A DNA stretch of 64,000 bases from Nocardiopsis flavescens (GTDB lineage: Bacteria > Actinomycetota > Actinomycetes > Streptosporangiales > Streptosporangiaceae): contig NZ_FQZK01000004.1 of NCBI RefSeq assembly GCF_900141985.1, positions 1-64,000 of the forward strand. Reading direction: 5' to 3'. The position numbers and the translations under genes are program-made. This document shows positions 44,477 to 56,341 of this stretch, in pieces. The notes beneath the pieces were generated by a model that was given only the letters and a program-made list of their open reading frames with translations, searched no databases and had not been told where the DNA came from. How positions within the stretch are numbered: position 1 is the stretch's first letter; each line of letters starts with the position of its first letter.

Positions 44477-45799
44477 CTACAGGTCCAGTTCGACGTCGTC
44501 GGCGGTGAGGTTGCGCTCGGTCTCGGTCAGCTCGGTACCCCGGACGGTCAGCCGGTAGTGCTCCCGGGGGTCGAAGTCCTCGAACTGGTCGACGCGGTCC
44601 AGCACGTCGCCCACCAGCTTCTTCAGGAACAGCCGGGGTGCCACCCCGATCTTCCCCCCGAGCGCCCCGCCCACGGCCCGGGCCAGGTCGGCGACGTAGG
44701 CGTCGTCGGCGACCCCCTTGACCCGGTCGGGGTCCTGTGAGCCCTCGGCGTACAGGTCGCGGATGGTGATCCCGAGGCCCACCAGCGAGTCGGTGGTGAA
44801 GCCGGGCAGTCGGATCTGCGGAGCGCGCGGGCTGTCGAAGCGCGGGTCGGTGGTGAAGTCGGTGGCCAGGCGCTGTGCGAGCGGAGCGAGCCGCTGCACG
44901 CCCTGCTGGCCGTCGTAGAAAGCGGGGGTTCCGGTGATCACCAGGTACAGCCCGGGGAAGCGCCCCGAGTACACCTCGTCGATGAGCTGGCGCAGCGCGT
45001 TGAGGGCCTTGTCCCGGGCGTCGGACCGTACCCGCTGCAGGGTCTCCACCTCGTCCAGGACCACCAGCAGGCCGGGGTGGCCGCTGTCGCGCAGGACGGT
45101 CAACAGCCCCTGGACGGAGCCCAGCGCCCCGAAGTGGTCCAGGTCGCCGCGCACACCGGCGGCGCGCCGGGCGGAGGCGGCCACGTGGGGTTGGCCGCCG
45201 AGCCAGGCCAGCACCGCGGCGGCGGTGGCCTCGTCGCCCTCGGCGAGCGCCGCGCGGTACCCACGCAGCGCGGTCGCGAACGATGAGGCGTGCCGTGACA
45301 CCTCGGTCAGCCGGGCGGTGAGCAGGCGCTCCACCGCTTCGGGCAGTTCCTCCTCGGTGGCGCCGTCGGCAAGGGCGTCCTCCTCCAACGCGTAGAACCA
45401 GGCGTCCACGACCGGGCGCAGCGCGCTGGGCGGGAAGCTGGAGGTGGTCAGCCGCTCGGTCATCCGGCGGTAGACGGTCTCCAGCTTGTGGAGGGGGGTC
45501 TCGGTCTCCGAGACCTGGATCTCGCAGACCGCGAAGTTGCGGCGCTTGGCACGTTCACCGAGCCAGCGGGTGAAGAAGGTCTTGCCGGACCCGTACTCGC
45601 CGCGCACGGCCTTGAAGCGGGCCTCGCCGGAGGCCACCGCGTCCAGTTCCTCGTCCAGGGCCTGCTCGAACCGGCCCAGCCCGGTCGCGAGGAGGTCCAG
45701 GCCGCTCGCGGGCACGGCGCCGCGCCGCAGCGCGTCGATCACGCCGCGGCGGCGGGCCGCACTGACCTGGACGGGGCGGGATGATCCTGCGTTGTTCAC
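44477..45799 (-). CDS. brxD: BREX type 2 ATPase BrxD
   Basis: About 440 residues. P-loop ATPase with RGVIDALRRGAVP at the start, Walker A VRGEYGSGKTFFTRWLGE, a LLVVLDEVETLQRVRSD Walker B and a CICTG-like sensor (LYLVITGTPAFYDGQQGVQRLAPLAQRLA). This is the BrxD family found only in type 2 BREX clusters. The GTG at 45799 is preferred because GGGAGA lies 9 nt upstream; GTG 45808 would have no spacing. The gene begins 23 bases after the PglZ stop and ends directly against BrxHI. Confidence 0.9.
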   Translation of the reverse strand: MNNAGSSRPVQVSAARRRGVIDALRRGAVPASGLDLLATGLGRFEQALDEELDAVASGEARFKAVRGEYGSGKTFFTRWLGERAKRRNFAVCEIQVSETETPLHKLETVYRRMTERLTTSSFPPSALRPVVDAWFYALEEDALADGATEEELPEAVERLLTARLTEVSRHASSFATALRGYRAALAEGDEATAAAVLAWLGGQPHVAASARRAAGVRGDLDHFGALGSVQGLLTVLRDSGHPGLLVVLDEVETLQRVRSDARDKALNALRQLIDEVYSGRFPGLYLVITGTPAFYDGQQGVQRLAPLAQRLATDFTTDPRFDSPRAPQIRLPGFTTDSLVGLGITIRDLYAEGSQDPDRVKGVADDAYVADLARAVGGALGGKIGVAPRLFLKKLVGDVLDRVDQFEDFDPREHYRLTVRGTELTETERNLTADDVELDL

Positions 45800-45821
45800 G
45801 CCCTCCACTCTCCCACGGGGC

Positions 45822-48692
45822 CTACTCCAGCTCGAACTGCTCGCGGAGCAGGGCCGGGTTCAGCCGAAGGGTCCGTCCGTCGGACAGGGTCTCCAGCACC
45901 TGCACCCCGTCGTAGTTGAGGAGCTGGCGCAGCACGGCAGCGAACCCGTCGGCCCTTCCCTGGGGGTGGCCGACCCGTTGGGCCAGAGCCGTGGTGGAAA
46001 GGGTCCCGGCGTCCAGGAGGATCTCCACCGCCCGCCTGATCCTGTCCAGGGCCGCGGGGTTGGGCCTGCGGGCGAGGAGGTCGACCTGGACCTGGAAGAG
46101 CGTGCTCTCCATCAGCTTCGCGACCGGACCGTCCTGAGCCGCCGCCTCGTCCCTCGCGGGGGCGGTGTGTTCGGGCGAGTCGGTGGGTGCCACCTCGAAC
46201 AACGCCCCCTGGTCCCGGTACTGTTCGTCCCTGCGCCTGGCCGGTTTGGGCTTCCTGACCGGAGAGGGGGCCACCGCACCCGCAGGGCGCGAGGGCTCCG
46301 TCGGCTCGTCGGTACCCCACCACCGCGGCTGCTGGTCGCCGAGTTCGCGCCAGCCCTTGGGCGGCTCGGCGCCGAAGGGCAGGAAGGCCAGGACAGGGAT
46401 GGTGAACTCGGCCGGGGAGGCGCCGCCGTGGTAGCCCGCTTTCTGGGCGGTGTAACGGGAGTCGGCGTCCCACAGGGCGACGATCTCCGCCCCCGGTTCG
46501 GGCCACACCACCCGGGGGCCTGACAGGGCGATCTCGTTGTCCTGGAGGAACCCTCCGGGCTCCCGGTGGCGGGCGGAGCCGACGGCATCGGCCGCGACGG
46601 CGCTCCCGTGCCGGTCGACGACGTGCCCGTGGTCGCTGGTGAGGATGACCGCCATCCCCTGTTCGGCGGCCACCGTCAGCAGTTCGGGGAGTTTGCCGAC
46701 GTCGTTGAGCTCCCACGCGCCGTTCCCGAGCTTCTGCTCCTTGGCGAGCCGGTCGTCGATGGTGTTGAGTACGACGGCGACGTGGGTGCGCCCGTCGGTC
46801 AGGGCCTCGGTCAGCGCGGCGTCGAAGGGGTCCCCGGTCTGCTCGATCCGCAGCGCGTCCTTGTGGAAGGCGGCGGCGGGAGCCCCGCGCCAGAACCGGT
46901 GCTGCGGGAAGAGCCTGCGCTCGTCGGCCTGGGAGCCCTTCATGAGTTTCCCCGCGAACAGCGAGGTGCGGGAGACCGCGGTCAGGGTGGGCAGTGCGGC
47001 GGCCATCCCGCGCCGCCGCGGCGGGGAGTCGGCGGTGCCGGGCAGGGGGTCGTACTCGGCCCAGCGCAGACGCAGTTCCTCGGCCAGCTCGGCGGCGATC
47101 GCCGCGCTCATCCCGTCCAGGACCAGCAGCAGGACCCGGTAGCCGGCCTTGTCCGCGACCACGGGGCGCACGACGCGGTCCAGGAAGGTCTCCACGGTGA
47201 GCATCGACCCGGGGCCGGTGCCCGCCGCCGTCCAGGTGGCGAGGGTCCGCGCGAAGGACCGGTCGATCTCGTGCAGCCGGTCCCGCACCCGCGCGCCCAG
47301 GCGGGCGTAGGCGGCTCTGAGCTCGGGCTCGGGGTCCCCGCCCGCCTCGATGTGGTCCAGCGCCCGGTCGACCCATCCGGTGTCGGAGATCTGCCGGTTC
47401 ACACCCGAGGCGACGGTCTCGGTCTCGGTGGCGGGGTCGGTGGACAGCCATCGGACCAGCCGGTATCCCATGCGGACGCGTTCGACACGCACCCGTGTGT
47501 CGCGGTCCTGGGCGAGTCCGTGAGCCTCCAGCCGTGCCAGGGCGGCGGCGGCCTCCTCGGGTAGGCCGTCGGCCAGCACGCGCCCGGCGGTGGCGAAGCG
47601 CGTGTCCAGTCCCTCCCGGAGGAGAGGGCTGTGCGCGGCGGCGGTGCCCGCACCGAACTGGTCGGCCAGGCGGGCGGCCCGGTCCAGGGCGGGAGCGGTG
47701 ATCCGCAGCGCCGCACGCGCCCCGTCCCCGCCCTGGCGCCCGACCGTGAACAGCGTGGACACGTAGTCGAAGCAGGAACGGCCGAACACGGTGAGCAGCA
47801 CGTCCAGGGCCTCCCCCTGGGCGGGGGGTTCCTCGCCCAGCCACCGCTCGGCCCGTCCCCGGGCCCGGTAGGCGGCGGCATCGGGGTCGTAGCGGTCGTT
47901 CCACAGCGCCGAGCACACCAGACCGTAGGCGAGGGCGTCCTGACCGTGCCCCGCCTCCACCAGGGCAACCAGGACCCGGCCCGCCGGTCCGGCCTGCTCC
48001 GGTTCCCCGAGGAAGGCTTCCAGCCCCGACCTCTCGGGGCCGCGCAGCGCGAGGAGGAGTTCGGTGTTGCCGGGGACGGTCGCCCAGCGCAGCAGCGTGG
48101 GGGTGTCGAGCCCTCCGGACCCGTCCGTGGCCTGGTCTCCGTTGTCGCCGTAGCGGCCCAGGCGCAGGCGGCGCAGGGCCAGTTCGGCCAGGGCATGGCG
48201 GCGGGCCAGGGTTCCGCCGGGAAGGCGGGGCCAGCCTCCCGGCGGCAGGGCGTCGAGCAGGGACTCCGAGGCCCACACCTCGTCCTTGAGCCGGGGGTCG
48301 ACGGCCTCGGCGCCGAACACCTCCCGCACCACGTCCCAGCCGTCCACGTCCTCCACGCGCTGTTTGTGCACGCGGGCGAGGACGGCCGGGTCGAGTTCGT
48401 CCTGTTCCCGGTCGGTGAGAACGACCAGGACCCGGGCTCCGTCGGTGCGGGCGAGGTGGTCGATGACCAGTTCGTGCACGGCCAGCGGCGAGGGGGCCGC
48501 CGCGACACGGGCACACCTGTCCCCGTCCCAGGCGTGTTCGGCCGGGCCGGACCACTCCGGGGCGGACCTCAGCAGAACCGCGCGCCGTCGGTCGGCGCCG
48601 GTGAGGGAGTCCTTCAGGGACTTCTGTGAGGACAGGTGCTGGGTCAGGGCGGCGAGGGTCAGCCGCGGCACGGCCGTGGTCGTGGCGCTCAC
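45822..48692 (-). CDS. pglZ: BREX type 2 protein PglZ (alkaline-phosphatase fold)
   Basis: 956 residues. The long N-terminal region is helical. The alkaline-phosphatase-like core begins near residue 524 with [22 protein letters not shown] and continues with [23 protein letters not shown] and [15 protein letters not shown] near 684, with metal-site Asp/His residues in each. The C-terminal region is a winged-helix-like segment. In the Pgl system of Streptomyces PglZ is thought to act against the methyltransferase activity of PglX in a toxin-antitoxin-like balance. GTG 48692 overlaps the PglY stop codon (GTGA). Confidence 0.93.
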   Translation of the reverse strand: MSATTTAVPRLTLAALTQHLSSQKSLKDSLTGADRRRAVLLRSAPEWSGPAEHAWDGDRCARVAAAPSPLAVHELVIDHLARTDGARVLVVLTDREQDELDPAVLARVHKQRVEDVDGWDVVREVFGAEAVDPRLKDEVWASESLLDALPPGGWPRLPGGTLARRHALAELALRRLRLGRYGDNGDQATDGSGGLDTPTLLRWATVPGNTELLLALRGPERSGLEAFLGEPEQAGPAGRVLVALVEAGHGQDALAYGLVCSALWNDRYDPDAAAYRARGRAERWLGEEPPAQGEALDVLLTVFGRSCFDYVSTLFTVGRQGGDGARAALRITAPALDRAARLADQFGAGTAAAHSPLLREGLDTRFATAGRVLADGLPEEAAAALARLEAHGLAQDRDTRVRVERVRMGYRLVRWLSTDPATETETVASGVNRQISDTGWVDRALDHIEAGGDPEPELRAAYARLGARVRDRLHEIDRSFARTLATWTAAGTGPGSMLTVETFLDRVVRPVVADKAGYRVLLLVLDGMSAAIAAELAEELRLRWAEYDPLPGTADSPPRRRGMAAALPTLTAVSRTSLFAGKLMKGSQADERRLFPQHRFWRGAPAAAFHKDALRIEQTGDPFDAALTEALTDGRTHVAVVLNTIDDRLAKEQKLGNGAWELNDVGKLPELLTVAAEQGMAVILTSDHGHVVDRHGSAVAADAVGSARHREPGGFLQDNEIALSGPRVVWPEPGAEIVALWDADSRYTAQKAGYHGGASPAEFTIPVLAFLPFGAEPPKGWRELGDQQPRWWGTDEPTEPSRPAGAVAPSPVRKPKPARRRDEQYRDQGALFEVAPTDSPEHTAPARDEAAAQDGPVAKLMESTLFQVQVDLLARRPNPAALDRIRRAVEILLDAGTLSTTALAQRVGHPQGRADGFAAVLRQLLNYDGVQVLETLSDGRTLRLNPALLREQFELE

Positions 48693-51600
48693 TGCTCCAC
48701 CACCCGCCAGGTGATCTCGACGGTGGCGTCGGGACGGTTGCTGCGCAGTTCGGCCAGCTCCGCCTCCAACCAGCTCGCGGCCTCCCGTGCCGTGGTGTGC
48801 GCGGTACGGGAGCGGCGCACCGTTCCCGTACCGGTTTCGGCACCGGTCTCCTCCGCATGATCGGCGGCGATCCGAGGGTCGCTGGAACAGCTGTCCAGGG
48901 ACACGTCATCCGGCTTCGGGCCGGGGGCGGGGCGGTCATCGCGCTCGGCGCGCTTCTGGTTCCGCCTGATCAGCGCGGTCACCTCGCTGCGGGTGTCCTC
49001 CAACGCCTTCACCAGGTCGGCGGTGAACTGGTCGGCTCGCGCCACCCCGCGCAGCGACTCCAGCAGCGCACGGCCCTCGGTGCCCTGGCCCTCGGCGAGG
49101 TCCAGGGTGTCCCATGAGGCCCGCACCAGTGCCTGCACCACCCGGTGCGCCTGCTTGATCGAGGTCCCGTACCGTTCGGGGTTGGCCTGCCCCAGATCGA
49201 ACCGGGCCAGCGCCTCGATGGTGCGCTTAGCCGCGCTCGTGCCCGCCGTACCCTGTCCGGCTTCGGCCAGTTCCTTGAGCAGCTCGTGGGAGCGGCGGGC
49301 CAGGGCCAGGCGGCCGGTCTCACCGGTCTCGTCCAGACCGAGGAACACCGAGTGCTCCTCCAGTTCGCGAACCAGGTTCGCGGCGTCCTCGCGGTGGGCG
49401 CCGGCGGCCCGGGTGACCTGCCGGGCGAAGTGGTTGACCATCCGACCCCGGCGCAGTGCGGGCGCCTTCTCCCCGAAGATCACCTCGAAGCGCGCCCGTG
49501 CGCGGTCCCAGTCGTCCTGGGCAGGGCTGGGCTGCTCACGCAGCGCGTCGCCCGGCTTGAACTTGGTCAGCTCGGGGACCGGGTCCAGGGGGACCCCGTT
49601 GCGCACCCACACCCGGTCGGTCATCTCGGCGAACGAGGCCGCGACGAGTGCCGCCAGGAACGGTTCGAGGCCGCGCTGTCCGGGCCGGTCGGTCCAGTCG
49701 GCCAGGTGGGTCAGGCTCAGGTCGCCGGTGACGCCCTCGGCGCGGGCCTGCGCGTGGAAGTGCTCGGCCCACCGGGTGGACAGCTCGAAGTAGGCCTCCT
49801 TCTGCTGTCCGAGCCCGAGCGGCTGCGCCACACGCCGCATGACGGCGCGGTCCTTGGCCGGGACCTCGGTGCGCCGGTCGCTTTTCTCGGCTGCCTCCCG
49901 CACGTGCGTGAACACGGTCCTGGCGTCAGCGGGCTTGACCGCGGTGCCGGTGCCCTCCGGGTCGAGGTCAGGGTGGTCGGGGAACTGGTGGGCCAGGAGC
50001 TTGCCCACCACATGCCGGACCCCGTCGCGCATGGACTGGCCGATGGAGACCTTCAGTCCGCTGATGTCGGGCAGGGGGTGGAAGTGTTCGTCGAAACCGG
50101 TCACCAGGTCGCCCGGCTTCTTCTCCGCCAGCCCGTAGGCCTGCTTGAAAGCCGCCCTGACCTGCTTGAGGAGGGCTTCGCGCTGGGACTGGAGCAGCCC
50201 CTTGGCCCGGTCCTTGTTGTCGGCGTTCAGGTGCGCCGCGTACTGATTGGCGAACCGGCCCTCGTCGGCCAGGGCCCGGTCGATGATGACTAGCCGGCGG
50301 AAGTCCGACCACCGCTGCGCGGACAGGTGCGCAGGGATCCATGCCACCGTCCGGGTCCGGTGTCCCTCCCCCTGGCGCTGGCGCAGCTCCGTCATCCGGT
50401 TCACGTCGTCCCGCGGCGTGCGGTCGTCGTCCTCGTCGAAGGGGAGGTCGATGATGATCCTCCACTGGTCCTCCAACTGCGGTTGGAGGTCGTGGTCGGG
50501 CAGCTCGTCCTCGTCAGCGAGGTTGCCGAAGACCACCTCGGCGGTCCGCTGGGAGCCCCGCCAGACCAGGTGCAGGTCGTCGGCGCCCAGGCGCCCGTCG
50601 GCCCGCTCCACCCCCAGTTCCTCGGCCAGCAGCCGCTTGGCCAGGGCTGAGCGGTTGCCCGCGTTGTCGTTGACGGCGGCGTTCTGCACGACCGAGTCGA
50701 CGTCGATCCCGGTGAGCTCCAGCCGGACGCCGGGGGCGGCGGGGGTGCCGGTCTCCTTGATCTCGGGGAACCGGGCCGCCCACTCGGCGACCTTGTTCCT
50801 GATGATGTCGACCTCGGTGCCCGGGATGGGCGCCTGCACCGAACCGTGGTTGAGCGCGCCCAGTTGCCGGATGGTCAGGTCGCTGAGCGCGGGGGTGCTC
50901 GGGGCCAGCGCCGACAGCAGCAGGGTGCACACCAGGCGGTTCTCGCCGACGAAGGCCGCGCAGCGCCCCTTCAGGCCCGGGTCTTGGACCCGGTCGCGGT
51001 GGTGCAGGTACCGGTCGACCTCGTCCTCGGAGAGGTTGTAGGTGTTGAGCAGGTAGGGGCGCAGCTTGTTGCGGTACAGCTTGTCGGCGGCATCGAAGAC
51101 CACCTTGAGGCTGTCCACGAACGGCTTGTCGCCGCCCTGGGCGATCACCGGGTACAGGTCGCCGACCGGTACCAGGTCCCCAAGCTTCAGGTCGTCGCGG
51201 TGGTCGGCAAGGAGCTGGCCCATGAGCTTCAGGCCGGTGCGGGAGCGCTGGAGCGCGGAGGAGATGTGCACCAGCGTGTCCATGAACGCCGGGGAGAAGG
51301 GGTAGGTGAGCCGGAACGACTCCTCGTCGGCGCCGGTGGCGCCGTGGTCCGAGCCGAGCAGGGCGTCCCACACCTGCGGGCCGCCCGAGCGCTTGGTGTG
51401 CGCGAAGGCCGCGTCGATGTCCGGGGCCTTGCCCTCCTTGGGCTTGAGCAGGCGCGCGTGCGCGATCTGCGGGAGGTTGCGGTCCTCCAGGGTGATCTTG
51501 TCGAACCGACCCGAGGCGAGGTTGAGCGTGTCCTGGATGGAGGACTCGGCGGCCCCGGACACCTCCTCGCCCACCAGCTCGCGCAGGTCACGCTGGCGGG

Positions 51601-52606
51601 CGATGAAGGAGACGATCGGGATGGCGCGCCGGGCGTCGCCGCCCTCCACGAAGTTGGTGATCTTGCTGGCCTCGCGGGCCACGAACCGCTGGTCATGGAT
51701 GAGGGTGGCCAGCCACAGGATCAGCTCGTCCAGGAACAGGACCAGCCCGTCGTAGCCGAGCGCGCGGGCGTGCTCGGCGATGACGGACAGTCCGGCGTCC
51801 AGGGAGATGAACCCGTGCTCGTCCTCGGCCGCACCGCTGGTGAACCCGGTGAGCAGGTTCGTTCCGGCGTCGTTGACGAGCTTGGCCCGCAGCTCGGCCG
51901 GGGTGGTGGGGTCCACCAGGTTCAGCTCGACGCCCTCGGCCGCCTCCGGGGTGCTCAGGGCGGTGTCGAGCAGTTCGGGCGTCCAGGCGAAGGTGTCCCA
52001 GTCGTCATCGTCGTCGGCCGCTGCGTCGGCTCCGTCCGGGGCCGCGGCGCCGAGCCCCTCGATGACAGCGGCGTCCCCCATCCTCTTGCGCATGGAGCGG
52101 ATGGTGTCGAACAGGGCGTCGGTCCGGTACACCTGCGGGGTCGGGGCGTCGGGGTGCAGCTTGCGGACGTGCTCGACGTAGCCGCCCAGGACCCGCTGCT
52201 CCAGCGCCTTGGCGCCGAGCATGTGGTAAGGCACCAGCAGGAATTTGCGCCCGTCGGTGGCGAGCCACTCGTGCTTGCCCAGCACCGGGTCGAAGTCGCC
52301 CCGGGACCGGACCGCGGCGTGGTTGGTGAGCAGCGCGTGCAGCACCGCCATGAAGTGCGACTTACCGGAACCGAAGGAGCCGTGCAGGTAGGCGGCCTTC
52401 GACGTCCGCCCGTCCAGCGCGGCCCGGACCAGGCCCAGGGCCTCGTCGAAGTTGTCCAGGAGCTTGTCGGTGACCACGTAGTCGCGGAGGGCGGCCTCGG
52501 TGCCCTCGGAGGTGACGGCCTCGGCCAGGCTCAGGACGAAGTCCGAGGTGGAGATGGACTCCTTGATGTCGATGACATCCCGGAGCAGGGGCTGCTGCTG
52601 TGCCAT
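48689..52606 (-). CDS. pglY: BREX type 2 ATPase PglY
   Basis: 1305 residues. [23 protein letters not shown] opens the protein, then Walker [21 protein letters not shown] (76-92) and Walker [15 protein letters not shown] around residue 290. The rest is the DUF6079-type PglY extension with a final Glu/Arg-rich helical part. ATP hydrolysis by PglY is known to be needed for Pgl phage resistance in Streptomyces. ATG 52606 is at a long distance (about 14 nt) from AGGAGAGG, suggesting modest initiation. The stop overlaps the pglZ start, coupling the ATPase and PglZ. Confidence 0.93.
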   Translation of the reverse strand: MAQQQPLLRDVIDIKESISTSDFVLSLAEAVTSEGTEAALRDYVVTDKLLDNFDEALGLVRAALDGRTSKAAYLHGSFGSGKSHFMAVLHALLTNHAAVRSRGDFDPVLGKHEWLATDGRKFLLVPYHMLGAKALEQRVLGGYVEHVRKLHPDAPTPQVYRTDALFDTIRSMRKRMGDAAVIEGLGAAAPDGADAAADDDDDWDTFAWTPELLDTALSTPEAAEGVELNLVDPTTPAELRAKLVNDAGTNLLTGFTSGAAEDEHGFISLDAGLSVIAEHARALGYDGLVLFLDELILWLATLIHDQRFVAREASKITNFVEGGDARRAIPIVSFIARQRDLRELVGEEVSGAAESSIQDTLNLASGRFDKITLEDRNLPQIAHARLLKPKEGKAPDIDAAFAHTKRSGGPQVWDALLGSDHGATGADEESFRLTYPFSPAFMDTLVHISSALQRSRTGLKLMGQLLADHRDDLKLGDLVPVGDLYPVIAQGGDKPFVDSLKVVFDAADKLYRNKLRPYLLNTYNLSEDEVDRYLHHRDRVQDPGLKGRCAAFVGENRLVCTLLLSALAPSTPALSDLTIRQLGALNHGSVQAPIPGTEVDIIRNKVAEWAARFPEIKETGTPAAPGVRLELTGIDVDSVVQNAAVNDNAGNRSALAKRLLAEELGVERADGRLGADDLHLVWRGSQRTAEVVFGNLADEDELPDHDLQPQLEDQWRIIIDLPFDEDDDRTPRDDVNRMTELRQRQGEGHRTRTVAWIPAHLSAQRWSDFRRLVIIDRALADEGRFANQYAAHLNADNKDRAKGLLQSQREALLKQVRAAFKQAYGLAEKKPGDLVTGFDEHFHPLPDISGLKVSIGQSMRDGVRHVVGKLLAHQFPDHPDLDPEGTGTAVKPADARTVFTHVREAAEKSDRRTEVPAKDRAVMRRVAQPLGLGQQKEAYFELSTRWAEHFHAQARAEGVTGDLSLTHLADWTDRPGQRGLEPFLAALVAASFAEMTDRVWVRNGVPLDPVPELTKFKPGDALREQPSPAQDDWDRARARFEVIFGEKAPALRRGRMVNHFARQVTRAAGAHREDAANLVRELEEHSVFLGLDETGETGRLALARRSHELLKELAEAGQGTAGTSAAKRTIEALARFDLGQANPERYGTSIKQAHRVVQALVRASWDTLDLAEGQGTEGRALLESLRGVARADQFTADLVKALEDTRSEVTALIRRNQKRAERDDRPAPGPKPDDVSLDSCSSDPRIAADHAEETGAETGTGTVRRSRTAHTTAREAASWLEAELAELRSNRPDATVEITWRVVEQ

Positions 52607-52659
52607 GGGGGTGTACTACCTCTCCTTCGCTTCCGCCGGACCCGCCGTGCCCGCCGCGG

Positions 52660-55600
52660 CTACTTCTTCGTCGTTCGGCGGCCGCGGGTGGCCGCGGCCG
52701 GTCGCCATGCCCTCAGGTCGTCGTCGGTCAGTCCGTGCTCGCCCTGCTTCTGCTGCCGGTAGGCGGCGAAGTATCCGGCGGGGGAACCGCTGAACATCGG
52801 CTCGAACTCGCCATGCCACTGCTCCAGCCAGGGCTGGAGCTCCAGCAGTCCTGCCAGGAAGGGCGCGATCTCCTCATCTGACAGGGGCTGGGCGGCGATG
52901 TACGCGGTCAGCGCGTGGGCCTGCTCGCGGTGGTCCCAGCCCGCCCAGCCGTAGAGGCGGGGGGTGGCGGTGTTGGCCGAGCCGTAGGAGATGAACCGCT
53001 CCTTGGGCACGTCGAGCTTGCCCCGCGCCCTCCAGTAGGTAGGACGCAGGAAGTCGGCGGAGGTGTACTTGGGCGGGACCTTGATCTTGTCCCGGATTCT
53101 GCGCTTGGCGGGCTCGTCGGGTGCGGCGTCCTCCTCGCGCTGCTGCGCCCAGGTCCGTTCCCAGTCCTCGCGCTTCTTCAGGCCGGAGGGCTTGTAGCGC
53201 AGTGCGGGGATGAAGGGGACGTGCTCGTCGGTGATGAGGTCGGCGACGAGATCGGCCAGCTCCTGGCGGGGGGCGTAGATGCGGGCGACGGAGGAGAAGT
53301 CCTCGTCGCGGGAGAGCACGTCGGCGAGCTGGGAGAGCGTGCTGAGGGAGGGCAGGTCGTTGTCGTCGAACCAGAGTTCGCGGGCCTCCATGCGGTCCAG
53401 GAGCCAGGAGCGCAGCGCCTTGTCCTGAAGGGAGTCCCAGCCCTCGGTGGCCCAACGGCGCTTGTACTCGGGGCGCTCGACCATGCCGATGGCCCGGGAG
53501 GAGGTCATGGCGTCGATGCGCTTCTGGACGACCTGCCGGTACTCCTCGGGCCAGGAGGAGGGGATCTCGGTGATGGGGGTGGATCCGTGGCGGGCGAACC
53601 ATTCACTGGTTACTTCGCCAGCCTCGATCTTGCGGGCGAGCACAATCTCGAAGGCGCGCTCACCAAGGGAAATCTCATTGATGTCGACGGAAGTGGGGAT
53701 GCGCAGGTCCTCGTCATGGAGGTTGTAAAGAGAGTAGACCTGCCAGTCAAGTTCTTCCTGGAGGAAGATCATCTGCCTGCGAAGGGACTCCCAACGGACT
53801 CGCGCCTCACGAAGTGCGGCGGCGGTGGGGACAGCCTCGGCGGCCAGTGCAGAGGGAGAGGTAGCGGAAAGCTCCTGCGCGAGGGAGTCGAGGGCTGCTA
53901 CAAGTTCGGTGGGGTATACAGATGGCAAGGGGAAACGTTCAATATTACTTCCATTGAACTGATATCGGTTTTCCCATTCTTCGTCTTGAAAACCTCGCCC
54001 AAGTCCACTCCCCCCCTTATTATGACAATTCATCTTCAGCCAAAAGGCAGCGGTAGAACTATTGAGAACACCGAGAAGCCGCAGATGTTCCCCTACGCCC
54101 ACATCCTCTCGCAGCTTAATCACTGGAGCAGTCTGCTTGAAAACTTTCCCACCACGATCCAAAGCAAAATTATTATGAGTCGCTACTTCCGCAAAAGAAA
54201 TCGACAAGGGCGTTAGGTATCGCTGCGGCACCCATCGGTACCAGGCCCACCACGCTTTCCCTAGGTCTTGTTGATTTTTCCCATTGAATCCCATGGTGGA
54301 CCTTAGATGACTTTTCGATTGCCATAGGAATCGAGCCCATCCAAGTTCGCCATCAAATGGCAGCAGATCATGGAATGCATCGTATGGGCTAATCGCATAG
54401 TCAACGCACCGAGACTCCCAATCTCGCACCACCTCACCAAAAACCAGAGCCTTCACGACTTCAGCTTCAACACCCCGACGAACAAAAACCTCCTTGGCCC
54501 CTACAAAAGCATCGTCCTGGCCAGGAAAACTGGCAAATCCTATTTCTCTAGAAATAAGGTAATCGAGCTTCATGCTTACGCTTTCATTTATTTTATCAAT
54601 CACCTCCAAGCCACCATCTTCTAGCATCCATGGCTGCTTGCTGAAGTAACGTTCGCGGTCAAGATCATCCACCGAGACCCATTTTCCAACGAACCCGGGA
54701 TTGTCAATCTGAGCTGCCAGCTCGGTCCACACCAGCCCGTCTTGCGCATCCTCCGGAGCGGAGGGCTCACCCTGAACACTACGAACAGTCCTAGTCGTTG
54801 CCGAGCGCCCCTTGCCGCTACGGCGTGTGCCTACAAGAATGACCGTCGGCGTCCCATGGCCAGGAATGTAGGCACCAGAGGTGTCGATGACCTCAGTCAG
54901 CTCCACCTTTCGGCCGAAGAAGTCCTCAATCAATTTAGCACCGAATTCACGCTTCATGAATGAGTTCGAGGTGATCTGGCCGACCAGTCCGTATCCACGA
55001 CCGCCATCTTCTCCATTTTTGGCCAGCTCAAAGAACCTCTGCGCAAAAGGAACCGATAGAGCATATTTACCCGAGCATGCCTTGTACAGTTCTCGATACA
55101 GTGCATTAAGATCCTTGTCCTTAACAGTAATGTACGGCGGGTTTCCCACTACCACGTGGTAGCGACCTGGCTTCAAAATGTCCTTGTGCTCATGCACGTC
55201 CTCCGTGGCATACGCGAACGATGCCAGCGATTCCCCCGACTTTTCGGTTTCCAGGTCAAGTTCGAGTTGCCGATCCTGGATCAATGAGTCACCCACCGCC
55301 AGATGAATCGGCCAGTCGTACCTACCCGCATCAGCGAAAGTTCGGATATTCGCCGCAGCCATCGCCGCCACCAGCAACCGGAATCGAGCAATCGCCACCG
55401 CGAACGGATTGATGTCCACCCCGTGTACCGAGTCCAACGCCGCCCGCACCCGCTCGTGCGCGTCCATGCCCGGCTGTCCCTCAGCCCACAGCCTCACCAG
55501 CCGCCGGAAAGCCCCCAGCACGAAGTGCCCCGACCCGCACGTCGGGTCGATCATCTTCAGTTCCCGGTACCCGAACTCCCGGACCGCCGGGTCCATCGTC

Positions 55601-56265
55601 CGGTCGAGGATGAACTCCTCCACGAACTCCGGCGTCTGGAGCAGGGCGTACGTCTTGCGCGCGTTCTCCGACAGGTCCTGGTATAGGTCTCCCAGGAACC
55701 GGGTGTCCCACCCCTTCGTCCCGTCCTCGTTCAGCGGGTCCGTGAAGTCGTGGACGAGCACGCCCTCCGCGTCCCGCTCACGCCAGAACTCCACCAGGGC
55801 ACGTGCACCGTCGTGTGACAAGGGGATCTGGTACAGCGGATTGTGAGCCGGGTGGAACAGCAGCCCGCCGACCTGCCCCGCCCCCAACTCCGCAAAGGCG
55901 CGCTCCAGCCACCCCCGGTACGTGGGGTCGTCGTCGGTCTCCACATAGGCCCCGTACCGGGCCTCGGCCAGGTCACGGCGCTCGATGTCGGGCGCCGCCA
56001 GGTACGGCTCCGGGATCAGCCGGTTGTCCTCGGCGAACCGCACGAACACCGTGGCCAGCACCCACGCCGCCGCGGCCTGGGTGACGCGCTCGTCCAACCA
56101 GGAGTTCCAGGTGGCCGCAGTCCGCTTGAGCCGGAACGCCCGCCGGTACTCCTCGTCCAAGCGGTCCTTCACCTTGGGCAACGCCTTCACCTGCGCTGCG
56201 AGGTCGGCCTCGGCTTCTTTGACCTGGCGCTTCAGATCGTTCAGCAACGCCTTGTGGTCGACCAC
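52660..56265 (-). CDS. pglX: BREX type 2 adenine-specific DNA methyltransferase PglX
   Basis: 1201 residues. N6-adenine methyltransferase of the system: SAM motif I IDPTCGSGHFVLGAFRRL near residue 250 and catalytic VVVGNPPYITVKDKD near 378. Residues about 330-870 include the target-recognition part, and the DNA for this segment (roughly 53.65-55.28 kb) is far more AT-rich than either flank: the 60 bases 54541-54600 contain 17 G/C, whereas 52801-52860 contain 39. The reading frame is intact, so this is a recombined but functional-looking gene. GTG 56265 follows GGGGGAGAGG. PglX marks host DNA and is self-toxic without PglZ in Streptomyces. Confidence 0.94.
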   Translation of the reverse strand: MVDHKALLNDLKRQVKEAEADLAAQVKALPKVKDRLDEEYRRAFRLKRTAATWNSWLDERVTQAAAAWVLATVFVRFAEDNRLIPEPYLAAPDIERRDLAEARYGAYVETDDDPTYRGWLERAFAELGAGQVGGLLFHPAHNPLYQIPLSHDGARALVEFWRERDAEGVLVHDFTDPLNEDGTKGWDTRFLGDLYQDLSENARKTYALLQTPEFVEEFILDRTMDPAVREFGYRELKMIDPTCGSGHFVLGAFRRLVRLWAEGQPGMDAHERVRAALDSVHGVDINPFAVAIARFRLLVAAMAAANIRTFADAGRYDWPIHLAVGDSLIQDRQLELDLETEKSGESLASFAYATEDVHEHKDILKPGRYHVVVGNPPYITVKDKDLNALYRELYKACSGKYALSVPFAQRFFELAKNGEDGGRGYGLVGQITSNSFMKREFGAKLIEDFFGRKVELTEVIDTSGAYIPGHGTPTVILVGTRRSGKGRSATTRTVRSVQGEPSAPEDAQDGLVWTELAAQIDNPGFVGKWVSVDDLDRERYFSKQPWMLEDGGLEVIDKINESVSMKLDYLISREIGFASFPGQDDAFVGAKEVFVRRGVEAEVVKALVFGEVVRDWESRCVDYAISPYDAFHDLLPFDGELGWARFLWQSKSHLRSTMGFNGKNQQDLGKAWWAWYRWVPQRYLTPLSISFAEVATHNNFALDRGGKVFKQTAPVIKLREDVGVGEHLRLLGVLNSSTAAFWLKMNCHNKGGSGLGRGFQDEEWENRYQFNGSNIERFPLPSVYPTELVAALDSLAQELSATSPSALAAEAVPTAAALREARVRWESLRRQMIFLQEELDWQVYSLYNLHDEDLRIPTSVDINEISLGERAFEIVLARKIEAGEVTSEWFARHGSTPITEIPSSWPEEYRQVVQKRIDAMTSSRAIGMVERPEYKRRWATEGWDSLQDKALRSWLLDRMEARELWFDDNDLPSLSTLSQLADVLSRDEDFSSVARIYAPRQELADLVADLITDEHVPFIPALRYKPSGLKKREDWERTWAQQREEDAAPDEPAKRRIRDKIKVPPKYTSADFLRPTYWRARGKLDVPKERFISYGSANTATPRLYGWAGWDHREQAHALTAYIAAQPLSDEEIAPFLAGLLELQPWLEQWHGEFEPMFSGSPAGYFAAYRQQKQGEHGLTDDDLRAWRPAAATRGRRTTKK

Positions 56266-56341
56266 GCGGCCTCTCCCCCATCGTGTGCTTCGCCAGGCCC
56301 CGGGGTCCGCTGGTCCCCGGGGCCGAAGTCGTCATCCGTCA

